Positions 10,587 to 22,228 are shown, numbered from the stretch's first letter. The stretch is 37,694 bases of DNA from Bacillota bacterium (GCA_021803575.1 JAJZLH010000040.1:1-37694); one strand, 5' to 3'. Notes: a model not told the origin generated them from the letters alone. Made by a program: numbers and translations.

Positions 10587-11655
10587 ATGACGCTGGAGCG
10601 CCTCACCTTGAGCGGCTGGCGGAATCTGGAGGCGACCAGCCTGGAGCCCGCCAGCGGGCTCACCGTGGTGTATGGGCAGAACGCCCAGGGCAAGACCAAC
10701 CTGCTGGAGGCGGTGGCGACCCTGATCACGGGGTCGTCGCATCGGGCGGAGCGGGATCGGGAGCTGATCGCCGAGGGACAGGAGGAGACCCGGGTGGTCG
10801 GCCGTTTCCGGCGGGCGAGCGGGAGCTTCGAACAGTCGCTCACCCTGGCCAGAGGCGGCAGCAAGGAGCGGCGCCGGGAGGGCAAGCGGCTCCGGATCGG
10901 CGCCGATCCCCTAGGGGATCCCCTGGCCGTGCTCTTTTCGCCCGAGGACCTGCTTCTGGTCCAGGGCAGTTCGGCGGGCCGGCGCCGCTTCGTGGACCGG
11001 GAGCTGGCCCAAGCCACGCCCGGCTACGGGACGGCACTGCGCACCTATCTCCGCATCTGGACGCAGCGCAACACGGCGCTCCGGCGGGGCGAGAGCCGGG
11101 TGGTGGAGGCCCTCGACCTGCTGTGGGCGCCGGCGGCGACCAGACTCAGCGCTCTCCGCCTGGAGCTGGTCCAGGCCCTGGCCCCTCTGGCCGCCGCCGC
11201 CTACCAGGCGATGGCGCCGGCAGATCCGGCCCTGACCCTACGGCTGGAGGCCGGGACGCCCAGCCTGGTGGCCGAGGAGGCGCTGGCGGCGCTGCGCCGG
11301 CGGCGGGCAGAGGAGGAGGCCAGGCGCATCACGCTGCTGGGCCCGCACCGGGATGACATGCACCTCCTGATCGGCGACAATGAGCTGAGAGCCTACGGGT
11401 CGCAGGGCCAGCAGCGGACGGCGGCAGTGGCGCTGAAGCTGGCGGCGGTCCAGTTGCTGGAGGAGAGAGCGGGCTTTCGGCCCCTCCTGCTGCTGGACGA
11501 CGTGCTCTCTGAGCTGGACGGACGGCGGCGCGACCTCTTGGCGCAGCAGGTGCGACAGGGCCAGACGGTGCTCACCACCACGGAGGCCGAGCTTTTGCCG
11601 GAGCGGCTGGAGGCCGATCGCTGGTGGGAGATCCGCTCGGGGAGGGTAAGCGAGC

Positions 11656-11669
<14 letters not shown>
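10587..11669 (+). CDS. recF: DNA replication/repair protein RecF
   Basis: LTLSGWRNLEATSLEPASGLTVVYGQNAQGKTNLLEAV Walker A; LLLDDVLSELDGRRRDLL Walker B. Confidence 0.96.
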
Positions 11670-14032
<2,363 letters not shown>

Positions 14033-14043
14033 CGGGCGGGCGC

Positions 14044-14059
14044 TGTTTCACGTGAAACA
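14044..14059. promoter_or_regulatory. parS: parS centromere-like site
   Basis: TGTTTCACGTGAAACA, a perfect 16-bp palindrome matching the Spo0J/ParB consensus; parAB is encoded in the same window. Confidence 0.95.
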
Positions 14060-14092
14060 CAGGGGGACGGCCCAGGAGGGCCGTCCCCCTGT
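14059..14092. terminator. strong hairpin between convergent gyrB and S9 peptidase
   Basis: ACAGGGGGACGGCCC-AGGA-GGGCCGTCCCCCTGT, perfect 15-bp stem with 4-nt loop; no strong U tract. Confidence 0.75.
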
Positions 14093-14106
14093 CTGTGGTC
14101 AGGGGC

Positions 14107-16311
14107 TCAGTCCACCGTCGGGCTGGGGAAGCCCTCGGCCGTCGCATCGTTCACCGGCTGACCGCCATAGGCGGCGAACCAGCGCAGCATACGCAGCACC
14201 CGGTCGATCGCCCGCTTCGGCTTGGAGATGGCGTGGTGCTCGTCCTGGTAGACGACCAGCGCCGTGGGCACGCCTCGCTTCTTGAGCGTCATGTAGAGCA
14301 GCTCGGCCTGGTCGAGCGGGCAGCGCCAGTCGTGCTCGCCGGCCGTGATCAGGAGCGGGGTGTGGATGTTGGCGGCCGCGCTGGCTGGAGAGATGCGGCG
14401 GTAGGTGGCCTCGTTCTGCCAGGGCACGCCCAGGTCGTCCTGCCACCACAGGTGGCAGTCGTCGGTGCCGAAGGCCGCCACGTAGTCCCACATGCCGTGC
14501 TCGGAGACGCCGGCCCGAAAGCGGTCTGTGTGCCCCACCGCCCAGTTGGTCATGATGCCGCCCTGCGAGAAGCCCGTGATGAACAGGCGGGTGGGGTCGG
14601 CCCAGCCCTGGTCAATGGCGGCGTCGAGGCAGGCCATCACGTCCGCATGCTCGCGCGGGCCCCAGTCGCCCTGGATGGAACGGCAGAAGCTCTCGCCGTA
14701 TGAGGTGGACCCGCGGTAGTTGACCTTCAGCACAAGGTAGCCGTGGGCCAGCAGCACCTGCTCGTCGAAGGCCAGACCGGGCTCGTCGTAGGCCATCGGG
14801 CCACCGTGGATCATCACCACCGCCGGCAGGGGCGCCGAACCGTCGGCGTGGCCGGGGGGGAAGAGGGCGAAGCATTCCACCTCAGGGCCGTCCGGCGCCT
14901 GGCAGGAGAAGCGGCGGGTGCTGCCCAGCTGCCGCTCGACGAGAAGCGGCGCCAGCGGCGCCCAGAGCAGAGCGCTCTGACCGTCGGCGCCAAGGCGGCG
15001 TAGCTCGGGCCCGCCGGAATCGGAGGCGGTGGCCACCACCGTCACCTGGCCGGAGCGGCCGAAGGCGCGCAGCGAGGTCATGCGATCGGCTGGAAACACC
15101 CACGCCACACCCTTGGTGCTGATCCGGGCGAGCCGGGTCTGGCCCCGATCGCCGGCCAGGGCCCAGATGGTGCCGTCTTGGTCCCACTGCGGCCGGCTCT
15201 CGATCGGACGGTCAAAATCGGCGGTGAGGATGGTGAGCTCTGAGCGGCCGGTCGGCACGGGATAGACCCTGGCCGACCGCACCGGGTCGGCTGCGGGGCG
15301 GTCTGGGACGAGGCCGCCCACCGAGGAGAAACCATCGCCCAGGCGGGTGAAGTCTGGGACCGGGGTGGCTTTGGCCACCGGCACAACCGCCAGATCGTAG
15401 AGCCCGTAGCTATCCTCCGGGTGGGTGTTGACCACCAGCGCCATCTGTTGGCCGTCCAGGGAGAAGGCCGCCGCCCACACTTCGACGTCGCCCTGGGTCA
15501 GGCGGCGGATGCCGGTGGCGTCGGGCCGGATCAGCCAGGCGTCCTGGCGCCGGTTGTTGTCGGGGTCGCCGGTGCGGTTGGAGAGAAAGGCGATGTCGCC
15601 GCCGGCCGGGGACCAGAGAGGGCTTCCCTCGCTGGCCGGGCCGGTGGTGAGGGGGCGGACCTCACGGCTCGCCACGTCGGCGATGAAGAGGTGGGTCAGC
15701 ACCGGGTCAGTAAACCCCTCACCGTCCATCTTGTGCTGGGTGCGGGTCAGCACGAACGGCGCCTTGCCCTTCTTCAGCGCCTTCAGATAGCTCTTCTCTT
15801 CGGCAGTGGGGGCCGGCGCTGCGAAGACGAGGCGGAGGCCGTCCGGGGCGAGTGAGAACGACTGGACGCCCTCCTCCCAGGAGGTGACCTGGCGCGGCTC
15901 GCCGCCAGCCACCAGGTCGTAGATCCAGACCTGGGCCCTGGGCTCGTCCGCTCCGTCTCCGTCCTTGCTGTCCGCCTCCTGGCTGGAGTCCTTCGGCTGG
16001 GCGCCCGCCTTCTGGGCGGCCTTTGCCTCAGCCACCTCCATCTCATCCGGCCGGGTGGAGAGCACGGCCAGGTAGCGGCCGTCCAGGGAGAAGGCGGGAG
16101 CCGACTCATGGGAGGCGGTGCGGCTCAGCTGGTGGGCCGGGCCAGACCCAGCGGTCGGCACCAGGAAGAGGCTCTCGTAGCGCTCGTCGGCCTCCTTGCG
16201 AAAACCCTGCCAGATGACGGCGGCGGCCCTGCCGTCGGCGGAGATGGCCATGGCCCGCACATCTCCCATCCGGTACAGGTCAGCCAGTCGCAGCGGTTCC
16301 AACTCTGCCAC
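14107..16311 (-). CDS. S9 family prolyl oligopeptidase / acylaminoacyl-peptidase-like
   Basis: WD40/TolB-like propeller N-terminus; GFSQGGIM nucleophile, LLITAGEHDWRCP (Asp) and YQDEHHAISKP (His); GTG start with GGGAGG. Confidence 0.9.
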   Translation of the reverse strand: MAELEPLRLADLYRMGDVRAMAISADGRAAAVIWQGFRKEADERYESLFLVPTAGSGPAHQLSRTASHESAPAFSLDGRYLAVLSTRPDEMEVAEAKAAQKAGAQPKDSSQEADSKDGDGADEPRAQVWIYDLVAGGEPRQVTSWEEGVQSFSLAPDGLRLVFAAPAPTAEEKSYLKALKKGKAPFVLTRTQHKMDGEGFTDPVLTHLFIADVASREVRPLTTGPASEGSPLWSPAGGDIAFLSNRTGDPDNNRRQDAWLIRPDATGIRRLTQGDVEVWAAAFSLDGQQMALVVNTHPEDSYGLYDLAVVPVAKATPVPDFTRLGDGFSSVGGLVPDRPAADPVRSARVYPVPTGRSELTILTADFDRPIESRPQWDQDGTIWALAGDRGQTRLARISTKGVAWVFPADRMTSLRAFGRSGQVTVVATASDSGGPELRRLGADGQSALLWAPLAPLLVERQLGSTRRFSCQAPDGPEVECFALFPPGHADGSAPLPAVVMIHGGPMAYDEPGLAFDEQVLLAHGYLVLKVNYRGSTSYGESFCRSIQGDWGPREHADVMACLDAAIDQGWADPTRLFITGFSQGGIMTNWAVGHTDRFRAGVSEHGMWDYVAAFGTDDCHLWWQDDLGVPWQNEATYRRISPASAAANIHTPLLITAGEHDWRCPLDQAELLYMTLKKRGVPTALVVYQDEHHAISKPKRAIDRVLRMLRWFAAYGGQPVNDATAEGFPSPTVD

Positions 16312-16331
16312 TCCAAGGCACCTCCCAGCGC

Positions 16332-18101
16332 ATGGGCGTCAGTGCCGAGTGTAGCAGATGCGGCGCCTCGGGCTGGGAAGGGAGCCCAGGCGGCGGCGGG
16401 GAAGCAACGGGGGATCGAAGTCGCGGCCGAAAGGGGCCACCCCAGCTGAGTATCACCGGCCGCTTCCGCCCCCTCCTGGGCCTCACCATCCCGATGCGCG
16501 ACGGAGTCCGGCTGGCAGCGGACATCTACCTGCCGAAGGCGGCGGGGCCGCATCCGGTGGTGCTGGTGCGCACGCCCTACCTGCGCACCACCGCCGAACT
16601 GGCGAAGAGCGGCGCCTTCTGGGCGGAGTCCGGCTACGCCATGGTGGCGGTCGATGTGCGCGGCCGGGGCGACTCAGAGGGGGTATTCCAGCCCTACCGG
16701 ACAGAGGGAGAGGACGGCTACGACACCATCGAGTGGTGTGCCGCCCAGCCCTTCTCGAATGGCCGGGTGGGCACGCTGGGCGCCAGCTACAGCGGCAAGA
16801 TCCAGTGGCAGGCGGCGCTGTGCCAGCCGCCGCACCTCACGGCGATGATCAGCGTGGTGCCGCCATCCGATGCCCACGTCGAGTCGCCGACCGGGGCGCC
16901 ATCGCCGATGGGCCTGTGCTGGGTCCACCTGGTCAGCGGCCGTCTCACCCAGAATCTCGAGCTGGTGGACTGGGAGAAGGTCTATCAGCACCTGCCGCTG
17001 GTGAGCATGGACCAGGAGCTGGGGTCCGTGAATCAGCGCTGGCAGGCCAGTTGCGCCCCCGGTGCGCCGGGACCGTCCGCCAGCGACTACCAGCGCCGGA
17101 TCGGCGAGCTGGACCTGCCCGTGTTGCACGTGTCCGGCTGGTACGACGACGAGCAGATCGGCACGCCGCTCAACTACCGCCTGATGCGGGAGAGGGCAGC
17201 GAGTGAGCGGGCACGGGCCAGCCAGCGGCTCTTGATGGGACCGTGGGGGCACCGGGTGAATCAGCGCCAGCTGGGCGAGCGCGACTTCGGCGCGGATGCC
17301 GTGATCGACCTGGACGGCACCATGCGGGCCTTTTTCGACCACCACCTCAAAGGCGCCGCCACTGACGGCTGGCAGGAGCCGGTGCGCATCTTCGTGATTG
17401 GCCAGGGCTGGCGCCAGCTGAGCGACTGGCCGCCGACCGGCTGCGAGTCCCGTCCGCTTTACCTCACCAGCTTGGCCGGTGCCGCCAGCCGGTTCGGCGA
17501 CGGCCGCCTCAGTGCCGACTTGCCGGCGAAGCCGGGGCTTGACCGCTACATCTCCGATCCGCTGGACCCCGTACCCTTTCTGACCGAGCCCCTTTCCCAC
17601 CAGATCGGCGGCGCCGACGACTACGCCGATGTGGAGCGGCGGCGAGACCTGCTGGTCTATACCACGGCGCCGCTCACAGCCCCGCTGGAGCTGATCGGCC
17701 CGGTCCAGGCGGTGGTGTACGTGGAAACGGCAGCTAAGGACCTGGACGTGATGGCGAAACTGCTCGACGTCTTCCCCGATGGCCGGGCGGAGCGGGTGGT
17801 GGACGGCATGGTACGCTGCCGCTTTAGGGCCGGCATGGGGCGGCCGCTGCCTGTTCCGGCCGGCGAGGCGATGGAGCTCACGATTGACCTTTGGAACGTG
17901 GGGCGGAGCTTCGCCGCCGGCCACGCCATTCGCCTGGAGATCGCGTCTTCTGCCTTTCCCAAGTACCCGAGGAACCTGCAAAGTGGCGGCGACCTCTGCC
18001 GTGAGGAGGCAAAGGACGCCGCAGCGGCGGAGGTGCGGCTCCATCACGGCCCGGCGCACCCCTCCCGCCTGGTCTTGCCCGTGGCCTCTGGACGGCTGTG
18101 A
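16332..18101 (+). CDS. CocE/NonD family hydrolase (X-Pro dipeptidyl-peptidase-like)
   Basis: IPMRDGVRLAADIYLPK, VAVDVRGRGDSEG, GTLGASYSGKIQW; true start uncertain (probably downstream, around 16446-16493). Confidence 0.88.
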   Translation: MGVSAECSRCGASGWEGSPGGGGEATGDRSRGRKGPPQLSITGRFRPLLGLTIPMRDGVRLAADIYLPKAAGPHPVVLVRTPYLRTTAELAKSGAFWAESGYAMVAVDVRGRGDSEGVFQPYRTEGEDGYDTIEWCAAQPFSNGRVGTLGASYSGKIQWQAALCQPPHLTAMISVVPPSDAHVESPTGAPSPMGLCWVHLVSGRLTQNLELVDWEKVYQHLPLVSMDQELGSVNQRWQASCAPGAPGPSASDYQRRIGELDLPVLHVSGWYDDEQIGTPLNYRLMRERAASERARASQRLLMGPWGHRVNQRQLGERDFGADAVIDLDGTMRAFFDHHLKGAATDGWQEPVRIFVIGQGWRQLSDWPPTGCESRPLYLTSLAGAASRFGDGRLSADLPAKPGLDRYISDPLDPVPFLTEPLSHQIGGADDYADVERRRDLLVYTTAPLTAPLELIGPVQAVVYVETAAKDLDVMAKLLDVFPDGRAERVVDGMVRCRFRAGMGRPLPVPAGEAMELTIDLWNVGRSFAAGHAIRLEIASSAFPKYPRNLQSGGDLCREEAKDAAAAEVRLHHGPAHPSRLVLPVASGRL

Positions 18102-18808
18102 GCGGTGCGGCGGCGGGGGGGCCGAGACGGTGGCTGTGGGCTGTACGCAGCCTGGTGGCGGCGGCGGCGCTGGCGGCGATTGTGTGGGTCGGCTCCGATC
18201 CGCGCCTGATCGGTGCCGAATTTCACTGGTTCCACCGCACCGTCCTTAACGCCGGCGGCCTGGCCCCCCTCATCACCATCGCCGTGATCACGCTGCACGC
18301 CGTGTTGCCCTATCCGGTCACACCGATCATCGTGCTGGCGGTGGCCGCCATGGGACCGGCCACTGGCATCGCCGCAAGCTGGATCGGGCTGATGCTGGCC
18401 GCCTACCTCGGCTTCTACCTGGCCCGCTGGGTGGGCCACCCCCTGCTCGCCCGGCTGGTGCCGGAGCGGGTGGTGGAGCGGCTGCGTCCGTACGTCAGCA
18501 CCCTGGGTCCGGTGGGGGTGCTGCTGGCCCGAGTCCTGCCCGTGCCCTTTGCGCCGGTGTCTCTCTTGGCCGGCCTCAGCCCGATCAGCCCGCTCCCGTA
18601 CGGAGTGGCCACCGGCATCGGCATCCTGCCTGGACTGGCCGTGGTTGGCCTGCTGCTGCGCGCCCAGGCGGCCCTGTGGCAGGATGTGGTGATCGTGGCC
18701 GGCTTTGTGGTGCTGCTCGGTTTCGCCTGGATTGCCCAGCGCCGGCTGATGCACCGGCGGCCGACACAGGAAGGGCAGGGCGGTGGGCCGAATACACCCG
18801 GCGGATAA
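18098..18808 (+). CDS. TVP38/TMEM64 (VTT domain) family membrane protein
   Basis: PVTPIIVLAVAAMGPATGIAASWIGLMLAAYLGFYLARWVG...RVLPVPFAPVSLLAGLSPISPLPYGVATGIGILPG. Confidence 0.8.
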   Translation: MSGAAAGGPRRWLWAVRSLVAAAALAAIVWVGSDPRLIGAEFHWFHRTVLNAGGLAPLITIAVITLHAVLPYPVTPIIVLAVAAMGPATGIAASWIGLMLAAYLGFYLARWVGHPLLARLVPERVVERLRPYVSTLGPVGVLLARVLPVPFAPVSLLAGLSPISPLPYGVATGIGILPGLAVVGLLLRAQAALWQDVVIVAGFVVLLGFAWIAQRRLMHRRPTQEGQGGGPNTPGG

Positions 18809-18830
18809 ACCGGATCAAGGAGGAGTAACC

Positions 18831-19907
18831 ATGACCCGCCTCCGCACCTTGCAAGGGGCGCTGACCGACGGTCAGGCGTTGTTCGTCAGCGCACCGATCA
18901 GCATTCTCTACCTGACGGGCATCTTCATCCAGCCCAGGGAGCGCTTCTACGGCCTGCTCCTCACCAGACGGACGGCCGTGCTGTTCGTGCCAGAGCTGGA
19001 AGCGGCGGCGGCCGGCGGCTTTTCTGGCCAGGTCATTGCCGTCGCCGACGACGAGGACTTGGAGGCCGCGCTCGCCCGCCATCGGCCCGAGGGCACACTG
19101 GCTGTCGAAAAGCGGCACCTGACCGTGGCGCGGCTGGACCTCCTTGAGGCGGCCTGGCAGGCGCATGAGGTGGCTGACCTCAGCAGCCGGCTGGAGGCGA
19201 TGCGCCTCATCAAGGACGAGAGCGAACTGAGCGCCATGCGCCGGGCATGCCGCATCATCGATGAGGTGGTGGCCTGGGCCTTCTCCCAGCTGCAGCCAGG
19301 CCTCAGCGAGCGGCAGCTGGCCGGTCTGATTGACCAGCGCCTGGAGCGTCACTACGGTGCCCAGGCGGCCTTTCCCTCGCTGGTGCAGTTTGGCGCCGAC
19401 AGCGCCCTGCCCCACGGGGAGGCCGGCGCGCGCAAGCTGGCCAGCGGCGACGCCGTGCTGCTGGACATTGGCGCCAGGGTGGAGGGCTACCCCTCCGACA
19501 TTACCCGCACCGCCTTCTACGGCGCCGCCTCCGAGCAGATGCGGCGCATCTACCAGCTGGTCCTGGAGGCGCATCTGGCGGCGGCGGCGGTGCTGCGGCC
19601 AGGGGCCGTGGCCAGGGATGTGGACCGGGCGGCCAGGGACGTGATCACAGCCGCCGGCTTCGGAGACAAGTTCACCCACCGGGTGGGCCACGGGCTGGGC
19701 CTGGAGGTGCACGAGCCACCCTCCATGCATGGTAAGGACAGTACCGTGCTGGCGCCGGGCATGGTGGTCACCATCGAGCCAGGCATCTACCTGCCCGGAG
19801 TGGGCGGGGTGCGCATCGAAGACGACTACCTGGTCACGGCGGAGGGCGCCGAGCGGATGACCACGGCGGATCGGCAGCTTAAGGAGCTGGAGATGGGCCT
19901 CGCCTGA
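18831..19907 (+). CDS. M24 family Xaa-Pro peptidase
   Basis: ATG 18831 behind AAGGAGGAG; metal ligand motifs LDIGARVEGYPSDITRT, HRVGHGLGLEVHEPP, VTIEPGIYLPGVGGVRIED. Confidence 0.93.
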   Translation: MTRLRTLQGALTDGQALFVSAPISILYLTGIFIQPRERFYGLLLTRRTAVLFVPELEAAAAGGFSGQVIAVADDEDLEAALARHRPEGTLAVEKRHLTVARLDLLEAAWQAHEVADLSSRLEAMRLIKDESELSAMRRACRIIDEVVAWAFSQLQPGLSERQLAGLIDQRLERHYGAQAAFPSLVQFGADSALPHGEAGARKLASGDAVLLDIGARVEGYPSDITRTAFYGAASEQMRRIYQLVLEAHLAAAAVLRPGAVARDVDRAARDVITAAGFGDKFTHRVGHGLGLEVHEPPSMHGKDSTVLAPGMVVTIEPGIYLPGVGGVRIEDDYLVTAEGAERMTTADRQLKELEMGLA

Positions 19908-19919
19908 GCAGCCGCTCAG
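19904..19919. terminator. short inverted repeat at convergent gene ends
   Basis: CTGAGC-AGCC-GCTCAG; contains the stop codons of both convergent genes. Confidence 0.35.
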
Positions 19920-21238
19920 TTGAGTAGGCTGGGTGAGAGCCTTTCCACGGCGGCCAACAGTTCCACGTCGGAGACGGCGGTCTGCCGGCCCTGTTGGTAG
20001 AGTTCTTGCACCCAGGTGGCCAGGGGAGCGAGGTCGGGAGTGTTCTTGGCCAGGGGCGGCAGGCCCCGCAGCTGGCGCTGGCCGTTCAGCCAGAGGGCGA
20101 GAGCGGCCGATCCGCCCTTGTCGGTGATGAGGACGCCGGGCGGCCTCGCCAGGAGCTTGGCCGTGTCGAAGATGGAGTAGATCTCGGGGTCCTTGATCAG
20201 ACCGTCGGCGTGAATACCAGCGGCGGTCGTGGCCATGGCACTGCCCACGAACGGCATGCCGGCCGGGATCTCCACCCCCAGCTCCTCCCTGAAGAAGCGG
20301 GCGGCCTCGGTGATGGCCAGGGTGTCGACGTCGCTGGCGCCGGTCAGGCCCATCCACAGGAAGACGAGCCCCTCCAAGGGCGTGTTGCCGGTGCGCTCGC
20401 CGAAGCCGAGCCAGGTGCCATTCACGGCCGAGACACCGTGCAGCCAGGCGGCCATGGCGTTGGCGACGCCGAGGTGGAAGTCGTTGTGTCCGTGCCACTC
20501 CAGGCGACCTCCCACCGTCCCTGTCTCATCGGTGATGGCCCGGACGAGCTGGGGGACGCCGCGGGGCAGGTCTGCCTCGGACCAGGGCAGGCCGAAGCCC
20601 ATGGTGTCGCACAGCCGGACCCGGATCTCGACGCCGCTCTCCGCCGAGAGCTCGGTCAGGCGCTCCAGATAGGGCAGCACGAAGCCAAAGACGTCCGCCC
20701 GGGTCACGTCCTCCAGGTGGCAGCGCGGCCGGATGCCCATGGCCAGGATGTCCTGGACGATGCCGAGGTAGCGGTCGAGGGCCTTGGACCGGGTAAGGCC
20801 CAGCTTGGCCACGATGTGGTAGTCAGACGCCGGCGTGAGCACGCCGGTCTCGCTGACGCCGGCGTGTCGCACCAGCTCCACGTCCTGGCGGGCGGCCCGG
20901 ATCCAGCCGGTCGGCTCTGGGAACCGGTAGCCGCGCTCCTGGCACAGGCGCAGCGCCGCACGGTCGCGCTCGCTATAGAGGAAGAACTCGCTCTGCCGGA
21001 TCAGCCCGCGCGGGCCGGCCAGCCGGTGCAGCAGGTCGAAGAGGTGCCCGACTTGCTGCGGCGTGTATGGAGGGCGCGCCTGCTGGCCGTCCCGGAAGGT
21101 GGTGTCGGTGAGATGGGGGTCAGGGCCGAGACGCAGCGGCAGGTGGGGCTGGGAGAGAGGGGAGAGCGGCGGCGAGGTGTAGGGGAAGAGCTCCCGGAAC
21201 AAGACTGGAGACGGCGGCTCAAAAAGCGGCCTGGCCAT
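19916..21238 (-). CDS. HMGL/DRE-TIM family carboxyltransferase, probable Re-citrate synthase-like enzyme
   Basis: DTTFRDGQQARPPYT, GLIRQSEFFLYSERDR, EWHGHNDFHLGVANAMAAW, FGERTGNTPLEG, GIHADGLIKDPEIYSIFDT; start ATG 21238 (440 aa); the ORF track start at 21859 is an antisense extension through lysR. Confidence 0.75.
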   Translation of the reverse strand: MARPLFEPPSPVLFRELFPYTSPPLSPLSQPHLPLRLGPDPHLTDTTFRDGQQARPPYTPQQVGHLFDLLHRLAGPRGLIRQSEFFLYSERDRAALRLCQERGYRFPEPTGWIRAARQDVELVRHAGVSETGVLTPASDYHIVAKLGLTRSKALDRYLGIVQDILAMGIRPRCHLEDVTRADVFGFVLPYLERLTELSAESGVEIRVRLCDTMGFGLPWSEADLPRGVPQLVRAITDETGTVGGRLEWHGHNDFHLGVANAMAAWLHGVSAVNGTWLGFGERTGNTPLEGLVFLWMGLTGASDVDTLAITEAARFFREELGVEIPAGMPFVGSAMATTAAGIHADGLIKDPEIYSIFDTAKLLARPPGVLITDKGGSAALALWLNGQRQLRGLPPLAKNTPDLAPLATWVQELYQQGRQTAVSDVELLAAVERLSPSLLN

Positions 21239-21304
21239 GGTGTCACATCCCTCCTCGCTCCATCTGGCCCCAACCGCAGCGAAAATAAAAGCGCAACATA
21301 AGGG

Positions 21305-21332
21305 GACTATTGATGCGGAAAGAGAAATAGTC
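21305..21332. promoter_or_regulatory. candidate operator for the LysR regulator
   Basis: GACTATT-N14-AATAGTC inverted repeat, 5 nt upstream of the lysR ATG in the divergent intergenic region. Confidence 0.5.
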
Positions 21333-21337
21333 GGAGC

Positions 21338-22228
21338 ATGGACACTGACCTGCTGGAGACCTTCGTGACGGCGGCCCGCACCGAGAACTTCCGGCGGGCC
21401 GCATTGCTCCTGCACCGCTCGGAGGCGGCGGTCTCCCGGCAGGTGCAGGCGCTCGAGCGCTCGCTGGGCCAGAGCCTGTTCGTCCGCCAGGGCCGCGGCC
21501 TCTATCTCAGCGAAGCCGGCGCCGCCTTCCTGCCCCACGCCCGGGCGGTGCTGGACAGCTGGCAGCGGGCCAGGGAGGCCACCCGGCCACTGCCGCCCGG
21601 TGGCCGGCTCACCGTCGCCACCTCGGCCATGGTCGCCGAGGTCTACCTGCCGAGGCACTTGGCGCGCTGGGCGGCGCTGCATCCCGGCGACGAGCTGGAC
21701 CTGGACGTCCTGCCTTCGGCCGAGATTCCGGCCGCCGTGGCCAGCGGCAAGGTGGACGTGGGCATCGGCCGCCACCTCATCTTCCTGCCGGGACTGGCGG
21801 CCGGGCGGCTGTGGCAGAGCCGGCTCTCGCTGGTGGTGGGCACACCGCCCGGCGACCACGACTCACCGCTGCCCACCGCCCAGGAGGTGCTGGGCGGCGG
21901 CGTCCTCTTCACCCACAGCCACCCCGGATACTGGGACGAGATCCTGGCCACCCTCCGCCGCCACGGCTTCGAGCCGCGCCCGGTGGCGGTGCGCCAGGTG
22001 GCCGTGACCCGGCGGCTGGTGGAGGAAGGGCTGGGGGCCTCACTCCTGCCGCGGGCGGCGGTGGCCCGGGAACTGGCCGAGGGGCGGATGGCGGAGATAG
22101 AGCTCGGCGGGGTGCCGCTGCCGGTCGACAGCGTGTACCTGATGGTGCGACGGGGCCCCAAGCCGCCGGAGGTGGCGGAGTGGATCACGGAGCTGACCCA
22201 GGGCCGGCCGCTGCCGCTTGGCGGATAG
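21338..22228 (+). CDS. LysR family transcriptional regulator
   Basis: N-terminal wHTH LLETFVTAARTENFRRAALLLHRSEAAVSRQVQALERSLGQSLFVRQGRGLYLSEAG. Confidence 0.95.
   Translation: MDTDLLETFVTAARTENFRRAALLLHRSEAAVSRQVQALERSLGQSLFVRQGRGLYLSEAGAAFLPHARAVLDSWQRAREATRPLPPGGRLTVATSAMVAEVYLPRHLARWAALHPGDELDLDVLPSAEIPAAVASGKVDVGIGRHLIFLPGLAAGRLWQSRLSLVVGTPPGDHDSPLPTAQEVLGGGVLFTHSHPGYWDEILATLRRHGFEPRPVAVRQVAVTRRLVEEGLGASLLPRAAVARELAEGRMAEIELGGVPLPVDSVYLMVRRGPKPPEVAEWITELTQGRPLPLGG

Noticed and set aside
16674-18059. 461-aa minus-strand ORF
   Set aside because: Antisense to the CocE/NonD hydrolase; no recognisable domain.
18585-20498. 637-aa minus-strand ORF
   Set aside because: Runs antisense through the VTT and M24 peptidase genes, which have intact catalytic motifs; shadow ORF.
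19994-21301. 435-aa plus-strand ORF opposite the citrate-synthase-like gene
   Set aside because: Antisense to a strong family match; composition (G, A, Q, R, H rich, no domain) is typical of high-GC shadow ORFs.
21239-21859. N-terminal extension of the citrate-synthase-like ORF
   Set aside because: It is antisense to lysR; the family N-terminus fits ATG 21238.
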